A DNA stretch of 64,000 nucleotides from Faucicola sp902506225 (GCA_902506225.1 LR733345.1:434001-498000); one strand, 5' to 3'. Numbered from the stretch's first letter, positions 17,506-26,333 are shown. The notes: generated by a model from the letters alone, not told the origin. Numbers and translations: made by a program.

Positions 17506-18336
17506 TTAATTTTCCAGTAAACTAACTTCAGCACTAACCGGCAAATGGTCAGAGAGATTGCACCAAGGTTGTCCTTTATGCACCCAAGCACGGTGTACTT
17601 GTAGGTTGCGCACATAGATACGGTCAAGACTTAATACCGGAAGCTTGGCAGGGAAGGTGGGCAGTAATTTGCCATGGTGGGTCAGCACGGCTTCTTGTAA
17701 ATTAAGGTCACAGCCAAGCTTTTGACAGGATAATTTTTTCCAGTCATTGAAGTCGCCTGCCAATATCAGCGGCGTGGATTGGTCGATTTCATTATTGATA
17801 TACTGGCTCATCACCTCATATTGTTTTTCACGGTCATTTTCCCTTAAGTTTAGATGCGCGCAAAGCACGATGATGGGCGTGTGCCAGCCTTGGGGCTGGA
17901 TTTCGCAGTGCAATACACCACGCTGCTCAAGGCGGCTTACTGTGATATTGACATTGTGTTTGGGGTCGAGCGGATGGCGACTTAGCACCGCATTGCCATG
18001 ATGACCATGGTTATATTCGACGTTTTTGCCATAGCTGTTTTCAAGCTGTAGATACTCGCCAAACCATTCATGTTGAGACTGGTCAGGAAATTCATTGTAT
18101 TTCACCACCCGTTTGAGATTTTGACCTTGGACTTCCTGCAAACAGATAATATCGGATTGCACTTGGTTAAGGGCAGCGGCGATGCCTGCCATTTTGACAA
18201 AACGATTGAGGGGTGACATGCCTTTATGGATGTTATAACTGGTGATGATTAGGCTGTTTTTTGGTGTTTGGGCGCCTGCTATTTCGTTAGATGCTACTGG
18301 GTTAGGTGTTATTTTTTTAGGTGTGAGTGAGCGCAT
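17506..18336 (-). CDS. Endonuclease/exonuclease/phosphatase (EEP) family protein
   Basis: Metal-dependent phosphodiesterase fold shared by exonuclease III, DNase I and inositol phosphatases. All core motifs are present in the 276 residues: SYNIHKG (Asn), CLQEV (metal-binding Glu), GHHGNAVLSR, CAHLNLREND, AGDFNDW (Asp/Asn) and the C-terminal LSDHLPV (catalytic Asp-His). The group with YNIHKG and GxxGNAxLSR resembles E. coli YbhP-type proteins of unknown substrate. The N-terminal 25 residues are hydrophilic, with no signal peptide. Divergent from prlC, about 230 bases apart. Confidence 0.88.
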   Translation of the reverse strand: MRSLTPKKITPNPVASNEIAGAQTPKNSLIITSYNIHKGMSPLNRFVKMAGIAAALNQVQSDIICLQEVQGQNLKRVVKYNEFPDQSQHEWFGEYLQLENSYGKNVEYNHGHHGNAVLSRHPLDPKHNVNITVSRLEQRGVLHCEIQPQGWHTPIIVLCAHLNLRENDREKQYEVMSQYINNEIDQSTPLILAGDFNDWKKLSCQKLGCDLNLQEAVLTHHGKLLPTFPAKLPVLSLDRIYVRNLQVHRAWVHKGQPWCNLSDHLPVSAEVSLLEN

Positions 18337-18563
18337 AATAAAATCACAGTGATAAACATGGCATTATTTTAACGTGAAATTGTACCGCTGGCTTGTTTTG
18401 ACAAAAAATTGTCACAATATAATGGTTGCGCACATTTATGTCGCAAAGCTGTCTAGCAAAATGGGGTAGCTTTGCCAAGCGTTGCGGTTTTTATGCTAAA
18501 ATTTTGGGCAATGACGACTTTTACTCTCAATCATTAACGAGCGATAAAAAATTGGAAAACAGT

Positions 18564-20756
18564 ATGACCAACGATGTAGAAAATCCGACAAAAAATTTGC
18601 ACCTTGTTGAATTTAATCAATTAGCGCTTGAGCGACTCAAGACGGCAATCGATGAGGCGTTGGCGAATGGACATGCGTTTTTGACTATGCTCGATGATGA
18701 AGCTGGGCAAGCTAATAACCAAGTTAACGATGCACAACTCAGCAGCCAGCAAGCGCTCAATGATATTATCGCCTTTGACCATGTGAATTTGGCATTAGAC
18801 CGCAGTTGGGGCTTGCTATCGCACTTAAATAGCGTGGTCAGTGATGAGCCAATCCGTGCGCTGCATCATGCATTATTGCCCGCGCTTTCTGCCTACGGCA
18901 CGGCGGTTGGTCAACATCTCCCGCTGTATCAACGCTATCAGCGTGTAGTGAGCGATCAGTCATTTTTTGAGTGTTTAGATCCTGCAAGACAACGCTCGTT
19001 GACCTTGGCGTTACAAAGTTTTGAATTATCGGGCGTGGGTTTGGCTGAGGCGCAAAAACAGCAATTTGCCACCCTTGCCAGCGAGTTATCTACGTTATCG
19101 GCTAAATTCTCCGATAACGTGCTCGATGCTACCCAAAGCTACTTTTTACCGTTAAGTGAATCGCAACTAGCAGGACTGCCTGAATCTGCGCTTGCCATGC
19201 TTGCAGATGCGGGCAGGCGATACACAGAAAAATTCCCGGAGCAAGTATTAGCAACGCCGTATGTGGCGACACTTGATATCCCAGTCTATCTTGCGGTGAT
19301 GACCTATGCCGATGACCGCGAGTTACGCGAAACCTTGTATCGGGCGTATGTCACCCGTGCCTCTGAATTGTCAGCGCAGCCAGAATTTAACAATGCCGAT
19401 ATCATGACGGATATCTTGGCAAAACGCGCACAAAAAGCCCAGTTATTGGGCTATGACAATTTTGCTGAATTATCACTTGCCACCAAAATGGCGGACAATG
19501 TCGACACTGTAGAGCAGTTTTTACGGGATTTGGCAGACAAAGCACGACCCTTTGCCATGCAAGATTTAAAACAACTGCAAATTGAAGGTTTGGCGTTTGG
19601 CATCGGTGATGAGGGCGATGAGGTGCGACCTTGGGACACCGCATATCTGGCAGAAAAAGTCAAACAACGTCAATTTAATCTATCGCAAGAACAAGTTCGT
19701 CCGTACTTCCCAGTGCCGACAGTCATCGCAGGCTTATTTGAGATTGTGCAAAAACTGTATGGCATTCAGATTGAAGATAAAACTGCAAGCACGCAGCGCT
19801 GGCATGATGACGTGCGTTTTTATCAAGTTTTTGATGAACATCAGCAGCTTATCGGTGGTTTTTATTTTGATTTATATGCCCGTCCTGGCAAACGCGGTGG
19901 CGCATGGATGAGTGGCTTTCAAGCGCGTTATCAACACGATGATAGCGGTTATCAGCAGTTACCCGTTTGTTTTATGGTGGCAAATTTTAGCCCTGCGCCA
20001 ACGGGTGCACAGCGCGGCAAACCTAGCTTATTAACCCATGATGAAGTATTAACGCTCTTTCATGAGTTTGGACATGGGCTGCATCATCTGCTTACTGAAG
20101 TGAATGTGGGCGATGTGGCAGGCGTGAATGGCGTCGAGTGGGATGCAGTTGAGCTACCCAGTCAGTTTATGGAAAACTGGGCATGGCACCCTGAAGGGAT
20201 TGCATTAATCAGCCGTCATGTCGATACCGGCGAAACGTTGCCAGAGCGCATGTTACAAAGTATGCTCGCTGCCAAAAATTTCCAAAGCGGCATGCAAACA
20301 CTGCGCCAGCTAGAGTTTGCGCTATTTGATTTGTTATTGCATGCCAAAACCCCAGCACCCGACTATCCCCAGTTATTGGCGTTACTCGACAGCGTGCGTG
20401 CCGATGTGTCGATTATGCCGACCGCCAGTTATAACCGTTTTGCCAATGGTTTTAGCCATATTTTCGCAGGGGGCTATGCGGCAGGGTACTATTCTTACAA
20501 ATGGGCAGAACTGTTGTCAGCCGATGCTTTTAGCAAGTTTGAAGAAACCAGTATTTTTGATAAAAACGCTGGCAAATCTTTCCGTGATAACATTTTAGCT
20601 AAAGGCGGTAGCCAATCTGCAAAAGCCAACTTTGAGGCATTTCGCGGTCGTGAAGCCCGTATTGATGCGCTGTTACGTCACTCGGGATTTTTAACCAGTA
20701 GCTATGATGAACTGCTGAGCGATGACACTGATAACGCCAATACCCAAGCTTGGTAA
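18564..20756 (+). CDS. prlC: Oligopeptidase A (M3 family metallopeptidase)
   Basis: Cytosolic zinc peptidase that degrades short peptides, including cleaved signal peptides. The HEFGHGLHHLL motif (HExxH) lies around residue 500 and the third ligand Glu follows in GVNGVEWDAVELPSQFMENW. The C-terminal half (FAHIF-like FSHIFAGGYAAGYYSYKWAE) is typical of the oligopeptidase A/dipeptidyl carboxypeptidase group. ATG 18564 gives 730 residues and has GGA at -10; the frame is open back to 18426, but the extra 46 residues look non-coding. A product of 730 is somewhat longer than the 680 of E. coli. yheV follows after 39 bases. Confidence 0.93.
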   Translation: MTNDVENPTKNLHLVEFNQLALERLKTAIDEALANGHAFLTMLDDEAGQANNQVNDAQLSSQQALNDIIAFDHVNLALDRSWGLLSHLNSVVSDEPIRALHHALLPALSAYGTAVGQHLPLYQRYQRVVSDQSFFECLDPARQRSLTLALQSFELSGVGLAEAQKQQFATLASELSTLSAKFSDNVLDATQSYFLPLSESQLAGLPESALAMLADAGRRYTEKFPEQVLATPYVATLDIPVYLAVMTYADDRELRETLYRAYVTRASELSAQPEFNNADIMTDILAKRAQKAQLLGYDNFAELSLATKMADNVDTVEQFLRDLADKARPFAMQDLKQLQIEGLAFGIGDEGDEVRPWDTAYLAEKVKQRQFNLSQEQVRPYFPVPTVIAGLFEIVQKLYGIQIEDKTASTQRWHDDVRFYQVFDEHQQLIGGFYFDLYARPGKRGGAWMSGFQARYQHDDSGYQQLPVCFMVANFSPAPTGAQRGKPSLLTHDEVLTLFHEFGHGLHHLLTEVNVGDVAGVNGVEWDAVELPSQFMENWAWHPEGIALISRHVDTGETLPERMLQSMLAAKNFQSGMQTLRQLEFALFDLLLHAKTPAPDYPQLLALLDSVRADVSIMPTASYNRFANGFSHIFAGGYAAGYYSYKWAELLSADAFSKFEETSIFDKNAGKSFRDNILAKGGSQSAKANFEAFRGREARIDALLRHSGFLTSSYDELLSDDTDNANTQAW

Positions 20757-20795
20757 CACGGTTGTCAAAATACAGGCTAGTAAAAAGAAGAAACT

Positions 20796-21047
20796 ATGAG
20801 ATATCAATCCAATCGCCCCAAACGTCAATTTTTGGCAGGGGTGGCTTGTCCAAGCTGTAAAGCACTGGATAAAGTTGTTCAAATTCAGCTATATCAGCCC
20901 GAGTATGATGAGTATATCGAGTGTACGGCATGTGGCTATACCGAGCGTCGCCCAACACCGGATGAGATCGTTGACATTCAGCAATCCAATCATCAGGAAA
21001 CTGTTCATTATGGTGACGATGGCGCAGGTATTGTTAGGTTTAAATAA
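20796..21047 (+). CDS. yheV: YheV family putative metal-binding protein
   Basis: An 83-residue protein with two CxxC pairs, VACPSC (residues 17-20) and CTACGY (43-46), and the family start KRQFLAGVACP. This makes a small zinc-ribbon-like fold; function unknown (DUF2387). It lies 39 bases after prlC in the same direction, probably co-transcribed. Confidence 0.85.
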   Translation: MRYQSNRPKRQFLAGVACPSCKALDKVVQIQLYQPEYDEYIECTACGYTERRPTPDEIVDIQQSNHQETVHYGDDGAGIVRFK

Positions 21048-21159
21048 GCCAAGTTTAAGTAATTTGGGCAAATTTTGGCAAGGGTAACGAGTTTAAGCGT
21101 CCGTCATACAATTAGGGTGGTCAACGTATGGGGGTCAAAGTAGGTTTTTGTCTCAAACG

Positions 21160-21189
21160 TTGTTATTTTTGATTGCGGTTTGTTATAGT
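21160..21189 (+). promoter_or_regulatory. Probable sigma-70 promoter for the unknown two-gene unit
   Basis: TTGTTA (21160-21165), an 18-base spacer and TATAGT (21184-21189), in the gap after yheV. The start of transcription would leave a leader of about 105 bases that contains the hairpin at 21217-21254. Confidence 0.45.
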
Positions 21190-21216
21190 AACAAGCAAAC
21201 GAATGTACAGCATCAT

Positions 21217-21254
21217 TTTCATGCCAGCTTGACATATACATCGCTAGCATGAAA
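21217..21254 (+). promoter_or_regulatory. Leader hairpin before the membrane/coiled-coil gene
   Basis: TTTCATGCCAGC (21217-21228) can pair with GCTAGCATGAAA (21243-21254) with one C-A mismatch, loop of 14 bases. It lies 49 bases before the ATG at 21304 and has no T run, so it is not a terminator. A role in mRNA stability or as a protein-binding site is possible; this is inference. Confidence 0.5.
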
Positions 21255-21303
21255 CCGTACAGCCATCTGACCCGCCCGACATGGATAGGGATAGTGATCC
21301 AAC

Positions 21304-22542
21304 ATGAAATTATTTAGCCTAAAAAAAGACAATAACTCTATAGCCTCTACAGCCCCGTCTAGCGAAGATGCCAATCCATCATCACAGCTGGCTGAAAATC
21401 CAACGACAGGCGTGTCAGATAATCCGTTGCAGCTTGATACGACTAATCAGTTGCCGATGCAAGCGACTAACTACTCAGATACATCTCCAAACACATCCCC
21501 AGAAGAGACAGCAATCACAAATGCGTTTTCGCTAGATACCATTGATTTAAACCAGTTGGAAGATGAATTAATTCATGGTAAAACCGACTATACGGCAGAT
21601 AACACAAAAGCGGCTGATACCCTCGCACCCAAAAAGCTGAGTTTTGATGATTTTGATTTGGATGAGCTACCCAGTGATGTTGAACCCAACACTACTGTGA
21701 CTCTGCAAGACACTGCTAATACAGCGACAGTGTCACAGCCGGTATCATCACAGACAACCGATAACGCGCTGATATTTGATATTGATAACCTACCGTTAGC
21801 AGCTAAGCCAAACCCAGACCTAGAACTAAGCCTAGAATCAGACCCCCATAGCGCGCAACCACAGCCCATCGCACCACAAAGTAATGATGAAAGTAATGAT
21901 AAAAAAATTATCGAGACTATCGAGGCTATCGAAACGATGCCACCGGTTGTATTAACCAAAACAGAACCCGAAATTAAAGCGGTTATCGCCCAGACGCCAA
22001 ACCCATTTTTAAGACCGCCAAGCCAACCACTAGCGGAACGGACGTTAAAAAAACCCAATCAACTTGGGTTGCTAGTGGGTGCAGGGTTGGCTCTAGCTGC
22101 CTTGGCATGGTTTTTTATGGGGGAGTCAAGCGAGCCGAACAAATCCACCGCGCAGACGCAGACACAAACACAGACGCAGACCCAAGCACACGCAATACCC
22201 AAAACTACAGCGCCTATAGTAAAACCACAAGCTAGCGCTAGCTTGCCTGCCGCGTCAACCGTCGCAGGGGATGCTAACTCTAGCTCAGCCCATGCGACCG
22301 CAGCGCTACCGACAATCACGCCAGAAGAAATTCTTACGCCGAAACTGCCTGAAGATCCTGCGATTGCCAGAGAAGAACTGAGTCGATTGTCAGATCAAAG
22401 CGCGCAACTAAAAGAGCAAGAAGCCATGATGCAAGACCAGCTGCGTATGATGAATGAGCTGAGTAGTAAAAAAGAAGAGCGTATCCAACTACTAGAACAG
22501 CAAGTCGCACAGCTTGAGCAGCAGAAAGCCGCCAACAAATAA
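21304..22542 (+). CDS. Low-complexity single-pass membrane protein with C-terminal coiled coil, unknown
   Basis: I do not recognise this 412-residue protein. Residues 1-245 are acidic and disordered-looking (rich in Ser, Thr, Asp, Pro, Asn), with short clusters such as LSFDDFDLDELP, LIFDIDNLP and FSLDTIDLNQLEDEL that could be binding motifs. One membrane helix lies at about 252-272 (GLLVGAGLALAALAWFFMG). A Gln/Thr repeat (TQTQTQ...) follows, then an Ala/Ser/Thr/Pro linker, and a heptad-like coiled coil at about 355-410 (EELSRLSDQSAQLKEQEAMM...). There is no signal peptide. The layout of acidic cytoplasmic part, TM and coiled coil recalls FimV-like or septal scaffold proteins, but no LysM or TPR is seen. 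The gene after it starts 29 bases downstream. Confidence 0.7.
   Translation: MKLFSLKKDNNSIASTAPSSEDANPSSQLAENPTTGVSDNPLQLDTTNQLPMQATNYSDTSPNTSPEETAITNAFSLDTIDLNQLEDELIHGKTDYTADNTKAADTLAPKKLSFDDFDLDELPSDVEPNTTVTLQDTANTATVSQPVSSQTTDNALIFDIDNLPLAAKPNPDLELSLESDPHSAQPQPIAPQSNDESNDKKIIETIEAIETMPPVVLTKTEPEIKAVIAQTPNPFLRPPSQPLAERTLKKPNQLGLLVGAGLALAALAWFFMGESSEPNKSTAQTQTQTQTQTQAHAIPKTTAPIVKPQASASLPAASTVAGDANSSSAHATAALPTITPEEILTPKLPEDPAIAREELSRLSDQSAQLKEQEAMMQDQLRMMNELSSKKEERIQLLEQQVAQLEQQKAANK
22155..22190 (+). repeat. Two 18-base tandem units encoding QT repeats
   Basis: 22155-22172 and 22173-22190 differ at two positions. They encode the Gln/Thr run directly after the membrane helix. The unit is a multiple of three, so changes in copy number would not shift the frame. 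Confidence 0.7.
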
Positions 22543-22571
22543 CCACTAACAAATAACTGGAATGCTAAGTA

Positions 22572-23072
22572 GTGCTGACCCAAGTCGATAAAAAAGCCTT
22601 GTTTCAAGACCGCTATCAAGCGCTCATTATGCCCGTCCCGGTGTCAGGTATTTTTCGTCATCGCGCCTTACTTAAGTACCAATCGCTATATCCTGAGCAT
22701 TACACCGTGTACAAGCAAGCCTGTGAGCGTTCGCAGCTGTTACTCGGTGATGTGTTACAGTTTACCCCGCAGCGTGATTTGGCGGGTATGGCAGTCGGTG
22801 GGGCGTTGTCAAAGCCACAGTTCATCGTGGATATGGCAATCACAGAATTTGCCGAAAATCCGCCGCATGTTGAGTATATCGTGTCAGCGTTACAAAAGTT
22901 AGAGAAAATTGTGTTTGATTGGGGACGGTATCAAGGTATTCGCCGTGTGGCGATATTGGCAAGTGATGAACTCATTTTGCCAAAGGATAAAAGTTTTGAT
23001 GAAGATATTTTACCATTAATGGAAAAATACCTTCAGCCTGTGAGCAATTTGAATGTGATGGTTTATCGTTAA
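22572..23072 (+). CDS. Degenerate macrodomain-like protein, unknown function
   Basis: A 166-residue ORF with GTG start at 22572. I see a resemblance to DarG-type macrodomains: residues 17-62 (YQALIMPVPVSG..., LYPEHYTVYKQACERSQLLLGDVLQF) follow the pattern of the strand plus 'fPe.y.aYk.ac..g.l..G' segment. IVDMAITEF...VEYIVSALQKL...GIRRVAI...DILPLMEKYL and a final strand ...LNVMVYR then follow the second half. The binding motifs of the family (NTVN, GxMGKG, GCGxGGL) are replaced by PVPVSG, FRHR and ASDELILP, so ADP-ribose hydrolysis is unlikely. It follows the membrane/coiled-coil gene by 29 bases in one operon. No DarT toxin is nearby. The family link is my pattern reading, not a search result. 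Confidence 0.55.
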   Translation: MLTQVDKKALFQDRYQALIMPVPVSGIFRHRALLKYQSLYPEHYTVYKQACERSQLLLGDVLQFTPQRDLAGMAVGGALSKPQFIVDMAITEFAENPPHVEYIVSALQKLEKIVFDWGRYQGIRRVAILASDELILPKDKSFDEDILPLMEKYLQPVSNLNVMVYR

Positions 23073-23253
23073 CGCTATTATTTTAAATATTTTTCAATGG
23101 TTAAGATTTTATCGAGGGCTACTCAGGGATTCATTGTCGCCATCGGTATATTGCAAGTAGTAAAATGCCAACGCGCTCAAAACCTTCTTATCATCGGGCA
23201 TTTTTTCTAATTAATGTAATGATGTTTTCATAGCGTTTGCCAAAATTTATCCC

Positions 23254-23290
23254 AAAAAAAACCGCTTTACCTGACGATAAAGCGGTTTTT
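23254..23290. terminator. Bidirectional terminator between the unknown operon and pnp
   Basis: AACCGCTTTA (23260-23269), loop CCTGACGA, TAAAGCGGTT (23278-23287), with an A run on the left and a T run on the right, so it can stop transcripts from both convergent units. Confidence 0.92.
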
Positions 23291-23318
23291 AATTTTTGAT
23301 AGCTAAATTTTAATAAAA

Positions 23319-25460
23319 CTATTCAGCCGCGGGCGTTTCAGTATCAGCAGGGGCAGTTGGTGCGATGGTTTGATCCACGCCTTTCATGGTAAGTTTAATA
23401 CGTCCACGGTTGTCGATGTCTTGTACCAGTACATTCACCATTTGACCTTCTTTTAGCACATCATTCACATTCTCGATACGCGCATCAGAGATTTGTGAGA
23501 TATGCACCAGACCGTCAGTGTTAGGTAATACATTGACAAACGCACCAAACTCAACAATACGAGCCACTTTACCTGTATAAGTCTTGCCGACTTCTACTTC
23601 TGCCGTAATCGCTTCTATTTTAGTAATCGCGGCTTTGGTCGCTGCTTTGTTTTCACCAAAGATACGAATGGTACCGTTGTCATCAATATCAATCACTGCG
23701 CCTGTTTCTTCAGTCAATTGGCGAATGGTTGCACCACCTTTACCAATCACGTCACGGATTTTTTCAGGGTCGATATCAATCACCGCAAAGTTTGGTGCAT
23801 GGGCGTTGATTTCTTTACGGCTGGTTGAAATCACTTCATTCATCGCATTTAAAATATGGATACGACCCGCATGCGCTTGGTGTAGGGCTTTTTCCATAAT
23901 CTCTGGGGTGATACCTTCAATTTTGATATCCATTTGTAACGCAGTCACGCCATTGGCAGAACCCGCGACTTTAAAGTCCATATCACCCAGGTGGTCTTCA
24001 TCACCCAAGATGTCAGACAGCACGGCAAAACGTTCGCCTTCTTTCACCAGACCCATTGCGATACCCGCAACCGGCGCTTTTAGTGGTACGCCGGCATCCA
24101 TTAACGCCAGTGATGCGCCACAGACGGATGCCATTGATGATGAACCATTGGATTCGGTGATTTCAGATACAATACGAATCACGTATGGGAAACGGTCACT
24201 ATCTGGCAGCATGGCTTGTACACCGCGGCGTGCTAGACGACCATGACCGATTTCACGGCGTTTTGGACCGCTGTCACGACCCGTTTCGCCCACTGAGTAA
24301 CTTGGGAAGTTATAATGCAGCATGAAGTGGTCTTGTTTGGTGCCCGCAAGGGTGTCAATCATGTTCACATCACGGCTGTTGCCAAGCGTGGTGGTAACGA
24401 GCGCTTGTGTTTCACCGCGCGTAAATAGCGCTGAACCATGCGTGTAAGGCAGTACGCCAACTTGGATGTCTAGGGCACGGACAGTTTGCAAGTCACGACC
24501 ATCGATACGGGGTTTGCCAGACAAAATATTGTCACGAACCGTACGGTATTTTAGGGTCTCAAATAGCTCTTTGATTTGTGCCACGTTGTCGGCATAGCCT
24601 TCGGCTTCTGCATCACCGGCTAACGCTTCAATCGCTTGGTTTTTGATTTCATCAAGGCGAGTATAACGGCTGGCTTTTTCGCTGATGGTATACGCTTCTG
24701 AAATCGCTGCAGCAAATTGATTTTGTAGGGCAGTTTCTAAGGCTTCGTTGACGGCAGGGGCAACGAATTGGTTTTTTTGTACGCCAACTTCTTTGGCAAA
24801 TTCATTGATGGCATCAATCACGACTTGTTGCTGGGCGTGACCGTATAATACCGCGCCAAGCATTTGGTCTTCTGACAATTCTTTGGCTTCAGATTCGACC
24901 ATCAATACCGCAGACGACGTACCCGCGACCACCAAATCGAGCGAGCTTTGTTTTAGCGCTTCATGGTTTGGGTTTAGCACATATTCATCGTTGATAAAAC
25001 CGACACGTGCCGCACCAATCGGGCCATTAAATGGCGCTGATGAAATTGCCAATGCCGCTGAAGTACCAATCATCGCTGCGATATCAGCATCTTGTTTTTT
25101 GTCTGACGAAATCACCGTGGCGGTCACTTGGATTTCGTTGAAGTAGCCTTCTGGGAACAATGGACGAATCGGGCGGTCAATGAGGCGTGAAGTCAAGGTT
25201 TCCATCTCAGATGGGCGACCTTCACGTTTGCCATAGCCACCTGGGATTTTACCAGCAGCGTACATTTTTTCTTGATAGTTGACGGTCAATGGAAAAAAGT
25301 TTTGACCCGCTTGCGCCTCGTCTTTTACCACAACAGCAACTAGTACAGAGACGCCGCCCATGTGGACGACGACTGAATTAGCTTGGCGTGCGATACGACC
25401 TGTTTCTAAGGTAACTTGTTGATTACCATATTGGAATTCTTTAGTAATAATATTAAACAT
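23319..25460 (-). CDS. pnp: Polyribonucleotide nucleotidyltransferase (PNPase)
   Basis: Phosphorolytic 3'-5' exoribonuclease, trimer, core of the RNA degradosome. The 713 residues hold two RNase PH domains (1-140 and about 315-540) joined by a helical domain, with FFPLTVNYQEKMYAAGKIPGG and HYNFPSYSVGETG, then a KH domain (about 553-612; VIGKGGATIRQL) and an S1 domain (about 620-690; GKVARIVEFGAFVNVLP). The C-terminal tail is short and Ala/Pro/Thr-rich. AAAGGAT lies upstream of ATG 25460. The leader contains a long inverted repeat. Order rpsO-pnp as in most proteobacteria, with 395 bases between them. Confidence 0.97.
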   Translation of the reverse strand: MFNIITKEFQYGNQQVTLETGRIARQANSVVVHMGGVSVLVAVVVKDEAQAGQNFFPLTVNYQEKMYAAGKIPGGYGKREGRPSEMETLTSRLIDRPIRPLFPEGYFNEIQVTATVISSDKKQDADIAAMIGTSAALAISSAPFNGPIGAARVGFINDEYVLNPNHEALKQSSLDLVVAGTSSAVLMVESEAKELSEDQMLGAVLYGHAQQQVVIDAINEFAKEVGVQKNQFVAPAVNEALETALQNQFAAAISEAYTISEKASRYTRLDEIKNQAIEALAGDAEAEGYADNVAQIKELFETLKYRTVRDNILSGKPRIDGRDLQTVRALDIQVGVLPYTHGSALFTRGETQALVTTTLGNSRDVNMIDTLAGTKQDHFMLHYNFPSYSVGETGRDSGPKRREIGHGRLARRGVQAMLPDSDRFPYVIRIVSEITESNGSSSMASVCGASLALMDAGVPLKAPVAGIAMGLVKEGERFAVLSDILGDEDHLGDMDFKVAGSANGVTALQMDIKIEGITPEIMEKALHQAHAGRIHILNAMNEVISTSRKEINAHAPNFAVIDIDPEKIRDVIGKGGATIRQLTEETGAVIDIDDNGTIRIFGENKAATKAAITKIEAITAEVEVGKTYTGKVARIVEFGAFVNVLPNTDGLVHISQISDARIENVNDVLKEGQMVNVLVQDIDNRGRIKLTMKGVDQTIAPTAPADTETPAAE

Positions 25461-25518
25461 AATGCGGTTTTATCCTTTGTGTGATGAAATAGGGCGATTT
25501 AAGTTTTAGTAATAGCCC

Positions 25519-25556
25519 CTAACGTTTGTGTTCTTTTCGAAAAATACAAACGTTAG
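25519..25556 (-). promoter_or_regulatory. Long hairpin in the pnp leader
   Basis: An 11-base perfect inverted repeat: CTAACGTTTGT (25519-25529) and ACAAACGTTAG (25546-25556). The 16-base loop itself contains TTTTCGAAAA, which can extend the stem. It lies 58 bases before the pnp ATG and lacks a T run. In E. coli the pnp leader forms a long stem cut by RNase III, through which PNPase represses its own mRNA; this hairpin is in the matching place. The function here is inference. Confidence 0.6.
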
Positions 25557-25794
25557 AAGCAATCTACCAATTCGCTTAATAGCAGCCTTAAATCAGCCTA
25601 AATTAAAAAATACTTTAAAAAAGTAAGTGTAAAATGCGATTGTGCCGGCACAACGCGTTGTCTATTTTACCTAGTTTTGCGGTGAATCACCACCTTTTAA
25701 CTGCGCTTTAACCACTAATAGCAAAGATGGGTAATGACTAAGCTAACAGCGAGGGTAAAAGTGAAAAGACAATTCGCTAAAAATATTGAACCCA

Positions 25795-25824
25795 TAAAAA
25801 AGCGGCTACCCAAAAGCAGCCGCT
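25795..25824 (-). terminator. Rho-independent terminator of rpsO
   Basis: On the minus strand: AGCGGCT, loop of ten bases, AGCCGCT followed by six T. It lies 32 bases after the rpsO stop. Confidence 0.9.
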
Positions 25825-25855
25825 GATTGAATAAAGCTCATAATGCGCTGATAAA

Positions 25856-26122
25856 TTAGCGACGTAAGCCTAATTCATTGATGAGTGCAGTATAACGGTT
25901 TGCATCTTTACGTTTTAAGTAGTCAAGTAACGTACGGCGTGAGTTAACCATACGAATCAAACCACGACGGCTGTGATGGTCAGCTTTGTGTGCTTTAAAG
26001 TGTGGTTGTAAGTCATTGATACGCGCCGTTAATAATGCCACTTGAACTTCAGGTGAACCTGTGTCGTTTTCAGCGCGTTGGAATTTTGCGATTACGTCTG
26101 CGCGGTCTTGGTTAGTCAACAT
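25856..26122 (-). CDS. rpsO: 30S ribosomal protein S15
   Basis: Primary binding protein of the central domain of 16S rRNA. The 88-residue product has the whole family pattern: NDTGSPEVQVALLTARI, HFKAHKADHHSRRGL, and VNSRRTLLDYLKRKDANRY. AGGAAAA precedes ATG 26122. It is read alone, with a terminator after it. Confidence 0.98.
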   Translation of the reverse strand: MLTNQDRADVIAKFQRAENDTGSPEVQVALLTARINDLQPHFKAHKADHHSRRGLIRMVNSRRTLLDYLKRKDANRYTALINELGLRR

Positions 26123-26266
26123 AATATTTTCCTAGCTTTTTTAGCATAAAATGAGAAGCCTAATCGGCTAACTATCGAGTCGATTAGTGTAAAAAAATCA
26201 GGATAACCACGCTTCTCAGTAGTTAACCGTCAAAAAGGAGCATTATTTTACCAAATATTACCCAAT

Positions 26267-26292
26267 AAAAAAACCCTAATTTGCATTAGGGT
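26267..26292 (-). terminator. Terminator of the PfpI/small-ORF unit
   Basis: On the minus strand: ACCCTAAT, loop GCAA, ATTAGGGT and then seven T. It follows the 61-codon ORF by about 40 bases and separates it from rpsO. Confidence 0.9.
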
Positions 26293-26333
26293 GTTGAATT
26301 TATTAAGGCTTTCAATAGATTCAAGCTTTCAAT

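Larger units (their letters stand above)
25461..25855. other. rpsO-pnp intergenic region
   Basis: About 395 bases. It contains the rpsO terminator (25795-25824) and the pnp leader hairpin (25519-25556). Between them lies about 240 bases without an ORF that should hold a separate pnp promoter; none is clear to me. Confidence 0.6.

Noticed and set aside
22155..22190. QT repeat considered as a phase-variable tract
   Set aside because: The unit is 18 bases, so slippage keeps the frame and cannot switch the gene off.
23584..24246. 220-codon open frame antisense to pnp
   Set aside because: Lies wholly inside the well-conserved pnp gene on the other strand; its composition (Ser, Ile, Ala, Thr) is what the complement of a coding frame gives.
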